Below the pieces are notes generated by a model, which saw only the letters and a list, made by a program, of their open reading frames with translations, was not told where the DNA came from and did no database searches. Below, one piece after another: positions 45,137 to 52,908 of a DNA stretch of 64,000 bases (positions are counted from its first letter, which is position 1; the number at the start of each line of letters is the position of its first letter). The stretch comes from Alloprevotella tannerae ATCC 51259 (GTDB lineage Bacteria > Bacteroidota > Bacteroidia > Bacteroidales > Bacteroidaceae). Location of the stretch: contig NZ_GG700642.1 in the NCBI RefSeq assembly GCF_000159995.1, positions 646,395-710,394 on the forward strand, written 5' to 3'. The position numbers were made by a program, and so were the translations under genes.

Positions 45137-46528
45137 TTACTTCGCCATCGCCAAAACTACTTCTACGATCTTCTTGCCCAACGCTTCGGCTGCTTCGGGC
45201 GTAGCTGCTTCCGAGAAAACACGGATAATCGGCTCCGTATTGCTCTTGCGCAGGTGCACCCATTCCGTTGGGAAATCGATTTTGACGCCGTCAGTGTCGG
45301 TGATCTCTTGATCTTTATACATCTCTTTCACCTTTTCAAGAATAGCGTCTACGTCTGTGGTGGGTTGGAGGTCTATGCGACTCTTCGAAATAAAATATTC
45401 GGGAAATTGCTTCCTGATTTCAGAAACCTTCTTGCCGGTTTTAGCCATATAAGTCAACATCAAACCGATGCCCACTAAAGCATCGCGTCCATAATGTGCT
45501 TCCGGATAAATCACACCTCCATTGCCTTCGCCGCCAACGACGGCATTGATCTCCTTCATCTTCATAACGACGTTGACTTCGCCCACGGGAGCGGTGCCGT
45601 ATGTGCCACCATATTGGCGCGTAACGTCACGCAGGGCACGCGTAGATGAAAGATTGGAGACCGTATTGCCCGGCGTGTGCTGCAAAACCCAGTCGGCGCA
45701 GGTCACAAGTGTGTATTCTTCACCATACATCTCGCCATCTTCTTGGATGAAGACCAAGCGGTCGACGTCAGGATCGCAGACGAGGCCAATGTCATAGCCG
45801 CCTTTGGCCATCAAGCCGCAGATTTCGCCGAGGTGTTGCTTCAAAGGCTCGGGGTTGTGCGCAAAATCGCCCGTCGGCTCCCCGTTTAAGATCGTCACAT
45901 CCTTCACGCCGAGTTGCTCCAGCAGTTGCGGCAGGATAATACCTCCCACAGAGTTGACCGTATCCAAGCAAACGCGGAAATTGGCCTTGCGAATAGCGTC
46001 GACATCCACCAACTTCAAGCGCTTGATCAGGTCGATATGATATTGGTTGTAGTCGTTTTTCTCATAATAATGGCCTACGTGGTCCACGTCAGCATAGACA
46101 AATTTGTCCGTTTGATCCACTAAAGCAATCAGTTCGTGGGCAATTTCGGGCGCAATGTATTCGCCGTTTTCATCCATAAACTTCAGCGCGTTCCAGTGGC
46201 GCGGATTATGACTCGCCGTAATAATAATGCCGCCCGCAGCGTGCTCTGCCGTGATGGCCAGTTCGGTCGTAGGTGTTGTGGCGAGGCCGATATTAACGAC
46301 GTCGAAGCCCATACCGAGCAGCGCGCCGCAAACGCAGTGGCTGACCATTTCTCCGGAGATGCGCGCATCGCGCCCTACGACGATTTTATTTTCATATTGT
46401 CCCACCAAGGGGCGACGAAGCATTGCGAAAGCCGTCACGGATTTTACGATGTCAAGCGGATTGAGCGTATCGCCCGTTTCTCCGCCGATCGTTCCGCGAA
46501 AACCGGCGATGGATTTAATAAGTGTCAT
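45137..46528 (-). CDS. glmM: Phosphoglucosamine mutase
   Basis: A protein of 463 residues from the ATG at 46528 (MTLIKSIAGFRGTIGG); the frame is open for 89 codons upstream but without similarity. It converts glucosamine-6-phosphate to glucosamine-1-phosphate for peptidoglycan and LPS. IIITASHNPRHWNALKF (101-117) carries the phosphorylated serine S106, GLVCDPDVDRLVF (about 239-251) binds the metal, and the C-terminal RKSNTEPIIRVFSEA binds phosphate. Phosphomannomutase activity cannot be excluded from the sequence. A TATATTTG box lies at 46677-46670 on the minus strand, giving a leader of about 140 bases. Confidence 0.9.
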   Translation of the reverse strand: MTLIKSIAGFRGTIGGETGDTLNPLDIVKSVTAFAMLRRPLVGQYENKIVVGRDARISGEMVSHCVCGALLGMGFDVVNIGLATTPTTELAITAEHAAGGIIITASHNPRHWNALKFMDENGEYIAPEIAHELIALVDQTDKFVYADVDHVGHYYEKNDYNQYHIDLIKRLKLVDVDAIRKANFRVCLDTVNSVGGIILPQLLEQLGVKDVTILNGEPTGDFAHNPEPLKQHLGEICGLMAKGGYDIGLVCDPDVDRLVFIQEDGEMYGEEYTLVTCADWVLQHTPGNTVSNLSSTRALRDVTRQYGGTYGTAPVGEVNVVMKMKEINAVVGGEGNGGVIYPEAHYGRDALVGIGLMLTYMAKTGKKVSEIRKQFPEYFISKSRIDLQPTTDVDAILEKVKEMYKDQEITDTDGVKIDFPTEWVHLRKSNTEPIIRVFSEAATPEAAEALGKKIVEVVLAMAK

Positions 46529-46870
46529 ACTTATAATGTTATTTTGGATTCGTTCCGGCAAGGGATGCGCGTACGAGGGTACGCTTTTCTTGCGTCGGGA
46601 GGCAAGCTGTGCCGCGCCATACGCAAGCTTTGGCCGCAAAACTCTTGCTGTGAGCGGCCAAGTACACGACAAATATACACGTTCTTTGGCAATTATGGAA
46701 AGAAGCACGCAGTTTTTTCCGTATAAAAGTAGCGAGCGAGATGCTTTTCCCGCAAAAGCGGAGACCTGCTCCGCTCTACTTTTCGTCTGCGGCACATTGC
46801 ATCTTATACTTTGACAAGGATTTAGCGCACGAGGGCTGTTTTCGGTCTACTTTGCCTGCATCAGCGGTTG

Positions 46871-46975
46871 GTTTGGTGGCAGCAAACGATAGTTTGTTCC
46901 CAGCAAACCATAGTTTGGCGGCAGCAAACGATAGTTTGGTGGCAGCAAACGATTGTTTGGTGGCAGCAAACAATG
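46871..46975. repeat. 21 bp period array, family A, locus 3 (inverted)
   Basis: Five 21 bp units start at 46871, 46892, 46913, 46934 and 46955. The core GTTTGGTGGCAGCAAAC is the reverse complement of the core of loci 1 and 2. It lies in the gap 46529-47198 between the VOC gene and glmM. A frame reading through it encodes low-complexity protein and is not counted. Apart from a possible glmM promoter near 46670 I see nothing else in the gap. Confidence 0.9.
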
Positions 46976-47124
46976 AGGAGTTGCGCCGGCAGCCTTTGTT
47001 TCTCTATTGTTTGCCACGCATCCCTAAGGGTTTGCCGTCAATAGTCAGTATGTGCTACCGCCCGCTCCTCTACTCGTTTGTTGAGAAAGCACTTGCAGGC
47101 GGTTGAGCCTTGAGGGTATCTATT

Positions 47125-47163
47125 AAAAATGCGAGCGCCGCCTTAATTGAACAGGCGGCGGCG
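47125..47163 (-). terminator. Terminator of the VOC gene
   Basis: CGCCGCC (47136-47142) and GGCGGCG (47154-47160), followed on the minus strand within a few bases by ATTTTTAATAG. Confidence 0.7.
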
Positions 47164-47198
47164 TATTTCATACAGATAAGGAGATTACGATTGGAGTT

Positions 47199-47597
47199 TT
47201 ACGTTTGCTCAGCGGCGTAAAACTCAATGGGAAGATGGTCGGGGTCTTCAAAAAAGACGAAAGCGCGGCCCGTAAACTCATCGATGCGCACCGGCTCATG
47301 GGACACATTGAAAGCGTCGAGCCTACGAATGGCCGCATCAAGGTCTGTCACTTCAAAAGCCAAATGGCGAAGGCCGGCGGCTTCGGGATAAGAGGGGCGA
47401 GGAGGTGGAGAGGGAAAGGAGAAAAGTTCGATGACGTATTCTCCGTTTAAGGCCAAGTCGGTCTTATACGAATGGCGCGCAGCGCGATAATGCTCGGCCA
47501 GCACTTCTAAACCTAAGACCTGCGTATAGAAACGGAGCGAGCGGGCATAATCGCTGCAAATAATGGCAACGTGGTGCACCTTAGAGATCAGTGGCAT
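47199..47597 (-). CDS. VOC family protein (glyoxalase-like)
   Basis: A protein of 132 residues made of two beta-alpha-beta-beta-beta modules. ISKVHHVAIICSDYARSLRFYTQVLGLEVL (4-33) and GLRHLAFEVTDLDAAIRRLDAFNV with FVFFEDPDHLPIEFYAA are typical. Metal ligands H9, H76-like and E near the C-terminus (PIEFYA) are in place. It looks like the YaeR/GloA2 group of uncharacterised lactoylglutathione lyase-like proteins. It may detoxify aldehydes, but this group often acts on other substrates. It starts about 105 bp after the LptD-like gene ends upstream of array A3, in its own short transcript. Confidence 0.85.
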   Translation of the reverse strand: MPLISKVHHVAIICSDYARSLRFYTQVLGLEVLAEHYRAARHSYKTDLALNGEYVIELFSFPSPPPRPSYPEAAGLRHLAFEVTDLDAAIRRLDAFNVSHEPVRIDEFTGRAFVFFEDPDHLPIEFYAAEQT

Positions 47598-47701
47598 AGG
47601 GATGTGTATTGGTAGTTGGCGTTGCGAGGCGCACGGTATAGGCCTTTACGACGCTGCATAAGATCGGAAAATACGTCAACTGAAGAAAGCGGGCGAGGGG
47701 C

Positions 47702-50641
47702 TTAATACCATTCGACGTTGGTCGAATAAGAACTGCGCTTATCCCACTTCAAGGCGTCGGCCAGCTCGTTGGCCTTGGCGCGGATGGTGAAGTTGAACGA
47801 AGAATAAGGGCGCAAGACGACGCTACAACTCATCTCGAAGCAGTGCAGATCGCGCGAGATGGAAGCCGTTGTCATAGATAGTTGGTGGAAATTGAAGTCG
47901 TAGCCGGTCGAGAATGAGATATTCCAGCCGTCGGCTATGCGCAAGAAGCCCGAAGCATTGAGCGTCTGCGTAAAACCATAGGGATAGCGCATCCGGCGCG
48001 TGTTGATCGGGCGCTTGCGGTTTTCGTACATCGTTACGCCGTAAGAGATCGTTAGCGACCAAGGCATCGAAAAGGCCATATAACCGTCGCGATCGACCTT
48101 TGCATTCTGCTTTACTTTTTGCCCCTTCTTATCTAAGTCGCGCAGTGTCGGATCGATGTTGGCGTCACTCGGTTTCTCGCTTTTCTCTTCCTCGCGCTTA
48201 TCGTTGCCTGATGCGAAATCGTTGCTCCCACCTTTGCGGAAAAGGGATTTAAGCTTTTTCCAAGTGTTGTTGTCGAAAGTGTAAGAGAGGTTCTGACTCA
48301 TACCTTGGAAGCGCCCGAAGCGACCGTAGCTCCATTCTGTTCGATTGCCCGTAACGACTTGCCCTTGGGAGTTGAACACATATGCATACGTGGCAAAAAC
48401 GGCTGCGAGCGAAAGCGTATAACTCTTGGTCAACTTTAAGCGGATACGAGTTGAGAGGTCGCTCCACGGGCGCTCTTTCGCCGCCAGATTGTAAGAGAGC
48501 GAGGCGCCCAGTTCGTCAATAAGACTAATCTTCTTCACGCCGGTCGAATCCTTGTCGCTTCTGACTTTCATCTCTAAGTTGTTCGACATATTAAACGTCA
48601 CTGTCCCCTGCTTTGTCGATGAGGGATAGCCGAAGATGCCGGCCGCGTAGGGCGAATACGAGACGCGTTCGACGTTGCCTGAAGCATCGATGCGGTCATA
48701 CGCCTTCACGTAGCCGTAATGCGGGGCGGTGAAATCGGGCGCATAACTGAAAGAGACTGAGGGCTTGAACACGTGGCGGAACATCATCACTTTCTTACCG
48801 AAAAGGAAAGGCAGCGGCTTGTAGAAGCCGTAGAGCGTCGTGTTGGCCGAAACGCCGACGTTCCAATCGTAGAGGTTGTAGAAGCCACGCGTGGTATCGC
48901 TCAACTCTACTTGCCGCACGGCGTCCCAAGATTTGGTAATGCGGTTCGTGTACATCAAATCTCGAAACGTAAAGTTGGGCGAAATGTTGATGTATTTAAA
49001 GAGTTGGAAGGTCGCCTCAATGGGTATATTGTGCTGCATACCGTTGCGCCAATCTTTAATCAAGCTCGATTTGAGCAGGCGGTTCTCTTTGGTCGTAATA
49101 CTATTGGAGAACTGGCCCGTATACGACATAGAGATTTTCTCGTACCAACGCTCCTGCCCCACTTGCCGCTTGCGGCGGAAAGGATAAAAGCGATTGAGCG
49201 AAAAAGTCAAGTCGGGCAGCGTCATCGCAATGGTCGAATCGCGCATATTCTGCGATAAGTTGGTCGACCCGGAGAGCGTAAGTCCGATATTCGAGAAGGT
49301 TTTGGAGAAAGAAATAGAACTGGCGCGCGTGCTTTGCGTATAAGCATTCGGATTATACATACTCTCTAAGTTGGAGCGCTCGTAATTTTCTGATGCAAAA
49401 TTGACGCGGGCCGAGAAGTTAAAGCCGTTAGTTCCTTCAACGGCGGTTTTTTGGTGCGACCATTGGAACTTCAAACTCTTTGTCACGGAATAGTCGGGCA
49501 GGTTCTTGTCACCCTCGACGGTGCGTAAGAAACTGGCGTAGATGTTGCCATTATATTTATAGCGCTTCTTGTAGTTGGTCTCTGCGCTTAAGCCCCAAGA
49601 GCCTTTCGTGTAAATCTCCCCCAAGACTTTCAGGTCCATATAGTCGGACAAAGCAAAGTAATAGCCGCCATCGCGCAGATAAAAGCCGCGCCGCGTCTCA
49701 TCTCCATACTTCGGCATCACAAGTCCGCTGGAATATTTCTTGTTGAAAGGGAAGAATCCATAGGGCACGCCCAGCGGCAAGGGGACATCTGCGACCACTA
49801 AATAAGCCGGTCCGAAGACGGTTTCCTTGTTGGGTATGACCTTGGCGCGGGAGAGTTTGAGGTAGAAGTGAGGGTGCGGCGCGTTGCAGGTGGTATATTT
49901 GGCGTGTTCCAAATAAAGCGTTCCGTCGGATGTACGCTTCGAACTCTCGCTCTGGATATAGCCGTTGCCTTGCGTGGTATTTACGTTGGTTATAAAGCCT
50001 TTCTGCGTCTTGAAGTTGTAGGCCATCCGCTCACTCGTATAGGTATCGCTGCCTTGCCGGTAGACAGGCTTCTCAACGAGCACACTGTCGGAATCGCGGA
50101 CGCCTTCTGCGAAGACCAAACTCGAATCCATATTCATCGCAATGCGGCCGGCGTCGAGCGTCATGTTCTGATATTTCACTTGACCTTTTCCATAAAGGAG
50201 CACTTGCTTGTTGGCCGCGTAATAGACTAAGGAGTCGGCGGCCTTAAAATCGACCGGTGCTTCGAAAGGCGCACCTCGCTTGGTACTATCCTTATGCAGA
50301 CTATCGACGTTGAGCGTATCGATGGAGACGATGCCCGCACTTTTCGCTGGCGCCCCAACAGCAGACTTCGCTGAATCCTTAGCTACGATGGCAGAATCTT
50401 TGGGCGTCGTAGTCGAATCTTTCACGGTTTTCACCGCAGGCTTAGCCGCTTTCGCCGCCTTTTTCCCGGTGCGAATCGTATCCTGCAAAGGCTTAGCCGC
50501 TTGCGGCACATCGCGAAAAGGCCCTCCGTTGGAAGCCAAGCAGAGCGCCACAAAAGTAATCAGGAAAGCGAGTATTTTCGATCTCAAATTCGTACGAATG
50601 TAGGCCGCAAAAATACAAAGAAATTGCGTAAAACGGAACAA
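47702..50641 (-). CDS. LptD-like outer-membrane LPS assembly protein
   Basis: A protein of 979 residues. A signal segment (about 19-42, SKILAFLITFVALCLA) is followed by a low-complexity linker rich in K, A, T, D and S (about 45-115). An OstA/LptD N-terminal-like beta region (about 128-280, VDFKAADSLVYYAANKQVLLYGKGQVKYQNMTLDAGRI) comes next, then a long beta-barrel ending in the aromatic TNVEWY. The Bacteroidetes form of LptD is this large. It would insert lipopolysaccharide into the outer leaflet. A CAAAAATA (TATTTTTG on minus) box lies at 50615-50608, inside the frame, so the true start may be a TTG at 50587. Confidence 0.85.
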   Translation of the reverse strand: MFRFTQFLCIFAAYIRTNLRSKILAFLITFVALCLASNGGPFRDVPQAAKPLQDTIRTGKKAAKAAKPAVKTVKDSTTTPKDSAIVAKDSAKSAVGAPAKSAGIVSIDTLNVDSLHKDSTKRGAPFEAPVDFKAADSLVYYAANKQVLLYGKGQVKYQNMTLDAGRIAMNMDSSLVFAEGVRDSDSVLVEKPVYRQGSDTYTSERMAYNFKTQKGFITNVNTTQGNGYIQSESSKRTSDGTLYLEHAKYTTCNAPHPHFYLKLSRAKVIPNKETVFGPAYLVVADVPLPLGVPYGFFPFNKKYSSGLVMPKYGDETRRGFYLRDGGYYFALSDYMDLKVLGEIYTKGSWGLSAETNYKKRYKYNGNIYASFLRTVEGDKNLPDYSVTKSLKFQWSHQKTAVEGTNGFNFSARVNFASENYERSNLESMYNPNAYTQSTRASSISFSKTFSNIGLTLSGSTNLSQNMRDSTIAMTLPDLTFSLNRFYPFRRKRQVGQERWYEKISMSYTGQFSNSITTKENRLLKSSLIKDWRNGMQHNIPIEATFQLFKYINISPNFTFRDLMYTNRITKSWDAVRQVELSDTTRGFYNLYDWNVGVSANTTLYGFYKPLPFLFGKKVMMFRHVFKPSVSFSYAPDFTAPHYGYVKAYDRIDASGNVERVSYSPYAAGIFGYPSSTKQGTVTFNMSNNLEMKVRSDKDSTGVKKISLIDELGASLSYNLAAKERPWSDLSTRIRLKLTKSYTLSLAAVFATYAYVFNSQGQVVTGNRTEWSYGRFGRFQGMSQNLSYTFDNNTWKKLKSLFRKGGSNDFASGNDKREEEKSEKPSDANIDPTLRDLDKKGQKVKQNAKVDRDGYMAFSMPWSLTISYGVTMYENRKRPINTRRMRYPYGFTQTLNASGFLRIADGWNISFSTGYDFNFHQLSMTTASISRDLHCFEMSCSVVLRPYSSFNFTIRAKANELADALKWDKRSSYSTNVEWY

Positions 50642-50887
50642 AGAGGCAGATTCGTATCAACGGGCCACAAGAAAGAAAACAACTTTTTCTGCTTTTACCA
50701 TTTATAAATATTCCCTCCCGCCTTTGTTGGCAAGAGGGAATAAAAGGCTAAGCATCACGCGCTGCGTCCGATATTTCCAAGTACGGCTTGATTACAGTTG
50801 CCCAGTGAGCGGGCGCAGCAGTCTATTTCAGTAGTACTACTTAAAAGGCACTCAAACTATATAATTATACGGCTCTTAGGCCGGATA

Positions 50888-51784
50888 TTACGGCTTCACT
50901 ACCTTCTTACCGTCAACAATATAGATACCGGCAGGCAGATCATTTAGTTCGCCGGAAAGGCGAAAGCCTTGCAGCGTATAGATGCCGCGCTTAGCCGTAG
51001 CAGCGTCTGTATTCGGAGCATTGACGCCCGTATTGTCACGAGTTATTTCCACCCAGTCGGTCACGGCGTTGCCATCTTCGCCTACGAGGACATAGTTGTC
51101 GTAGCCATTATTTTGAAACTTTTTCCAAGAAACTCCCGCAGGTGACGTGATTTTGCAGCCGACAAACTCAGGTTCTTTATCCCACATCCAAGTAAGACTA
51201 CCTGCATACTCATCACTTTGGCTTCCGCCACCGCCCTTGGTGCGCACGTTGCAGTTGACAAACTTCCAAAAGCCGGAACCTATCCCATAGACACCTCCGT
51301 TAGCCTCCAAAGTACAGCCGTCCACGACAATGGTACCCCAATTAAAAATAGCTCGGCGGTAACCTGTTTGAGGAGCCGTCGTCGAACCGTTCACAGTAAG
51401 TTTGCCGCTACCTGTAAACGTAATGCTACGCTCGGTATTATTAAACAGTCCCCAATAGTTCTCAGAAGTAATGGTGTTATTACCTATAAGACGAATGGTA
51501 AGGCCTTTGATCGAATTTTCAAGACCCGGGAATTTTATGACGGAAGTGCTAATGGTGGCATTGTCAAGCGTGAGTGTTTTGCTCTCAGGATCAAATTTCG
51601 CTGTCCCGCTCACGCCATCAATGGAGGAAAGGTCGTCGCAATTGAGAGAGCTTACCCGCATACCGGCAAGCTTAAGTTCATAATTGACCGGTTCTTGTGC
51701 CTGCACCTGCTGAGGCAGTACAAGCATTGCAAAGAACAGTGCAACCGTCGACAAAAAAAACTTCTTTAGTAAAGGTTTGTACAT
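50888..51784 (-). CDS. Secreted carbohydrate-binding-like surface protein with a sorting-like tail
   Basis: A protein of 298 residues. MYKPLLKKFFLSTVALFFAMLVLPQQVQAQEP is the signal peptide. Residues 35-215 form beta-helix-like strands with repeating patterns such as SGTAKFDPESKTLTLDNATIST, IKGLTIRLIGNNTI and TFTGSGKLTVNG, as in the carbohydrate-binding-like domains of Prevotella secreted proteins. The C-terminus KRGIYTLQGFRLSG...LPAGIYIVDGKKVVKP matches the tail of the BspA-like protein at 31603, likely a secretion or anchoring signal. It carries leader element copy 2. A promoter at 52290-52259 would give a leader of nearly 470 bases. Confidence 0.78.
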   Translation of the reverse strand: MYKPLLKKFFLSTVALFFAMLVLPQQVQAQEPVNYELKLAGMRVSSLNCDDLSSIDGVSGTAKFDPESKTLTLDNATISTSVIKFPGLENSIKGLTIRLIGNNTITSENYWGLFNNTERSITFTGSGKLTVNGSTTAPQTGYRRAIFNWGTIVVDGCTLEANGGVYGIGSGFWKFVNCNVRTKGGGGSQSDEYAGSLTWMWDKEPEFVGCKITSPAGVSWKKFQNNGYDNYVLVGEDGNAVTDWVEITRDNTGVNAPNTDAATAKRGIYTLQGFRLSGELNDLPAGIYIVDGKKVVKP

Positions 51785-51858
51785 AGTAGTAGTCGTGCCC
51801 CTCTATTAAAACTCTTTCGGAGCCATGCCGTATCAGAGGCTCGGGCATTAGGATTTAT
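51785..51858 (-). promoter_or_regulatory. Conserved 5' leader element, copy 2
   Basis: Minus-strand order: GCCCGAGCC, TCTGATACGG, GGCTCCGAAAGAG, then GGGGCAC and ACT directly before the ATG at 51784. GAGCC can pair with GGCTC. All blocks are shared with copy 1 at 258-326, while flanking bases differ. Confidence 0.55.
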
Positions 51859-52258
51859 GTTTTTAATAGTATCTTGGCTACAAGATAGAAAGTTTGACGC
51901 ACACGTCAGACATCGGAAAAGCAAGATCGACACAAGGAACATGCAGGACGAAAAGGGAATTTATTTTAGAAAACAATGCGCCAAAACAAATCGTCCGTAC
52001 AGCTGCTGCCCTCTACAAACAGCAGCGCGCGCCGATAGATATTTCAGGACTTGCATCATCAACTTGCTCACCTTTTTTCCCTGCACACTCATTCCGTCTC
52101 TAAATCTTCTATGGTCTCATCGGCTTCGGTGCGCCACTCATTTTCGACAGTCCGTTCCGGCGCTTAGGCAGGTTCTGAGAGAATTGAGAGACGTTCGCGC
52201 GCTCAAGTTCTCTCTGAGTAGCACTTGCCTACTGTGTTTTATTTGCTTAAATTATGTG

Positions 52259-52290
52259 CAAAGGTAATGTTATTACAGTGCAATCCCAAA
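52259..52290 (-). promoter_or_regulatory. Strong promoter pointing to the secreted protein at 50888
   Basis: Minus strand: TTTG (52290-52287), 20 bp, TACCTTTG (52266-52259). Between it and the ATG at 51784 I find no gene, only short frames. Confidence 0.65.
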
Positions 52291-52590
52291 TATCCCCGCG
52301 ATTTTCATCACTCCTCAAGCATCAAGGCGTTGAAATGCGAGGACTTGAAAATGCAACTTGCCTGCCTTCGCTTTCAGCCGTAGCGGCATCTTGTCCGTCA
52401 GCGCTTGAAAACGCCTCATCGCATCGTATTTCAGCTTCACACCCTACCGACTATCATAAAATCTACTATGGTTATTTTTACCCCTTTGCGCACTTTTACA
52501 ACGCACTCTGCTAATTTCATTTTTCGGTGATGCGCACATTGCTTATTCTTCCTTCGCACTTTCCATCAACGAGATATGCACACAATAGAA

Positions 52591-52678
52591 GTCTCAACGT
52601 GTAGAGAATACCGTCTCAACGTGTAGAGACATCAGTATCAACGTGTAGAGACGATTGCCTCAACGTGTAGAGACACAC
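52591..52678. repeat. 22 bp period array, family C
   Basis: Four 22 bp units start at 52591, 52613, 52635 and 52657. Each holds TCAACGTGTAGAGA; the fullest form GTCTCAACGTGTAGAGAC has GTCTC/GAGAC arms. The array lies between the divergent surface-protein and BtuB-like genes. No cobalamin-riboswitch-like box is visible in this gap. Confidence 0.9.
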
Positions 52679-52873
52679 CGACACTGCCTATGTAGCACAA
52701 TAGTTCCTATATGATTCCACTCCTTCTGCTCCTATTTTTCGCGACAACAGTGCCTAAGGCTGCACCGGACAGGCATCATCAAACTTTTCTGCCCTTTATT
52801 TCTTCGCCGCCCATAGTCTGCACCTCAAGTAGATAATCCATCGCTCATCTAAAGCATTTTGACTTGAAAAGGC

Positions 52874-52881
52874 TAACTTTG
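52874..52881 (+). promoter_or_regulatory. -7 box of the BtuB-like receptor
   Basis: TAACTTTG, 28 bases before the ATG at 52909. It excludes the earlier in-frame ATG at 52864 as the start. Confidence 0.6.
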
Positions 52882-52908
52882 CACCACTCGCTGCAAACTC
52901 AAAGAACG

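Noticed and set aside
46741-47106. Plus-strand protein of 121 residues
   Set aside because: It reads through array A3 and consists of repeated AANDSL-type residues; there is no promoter or family resemblance.
52260-52908. Cobalamin riboswitch upstream of the BtuB-like gene
   Set aside because: No B12-box-like sequence or matching stems could be found by eye.
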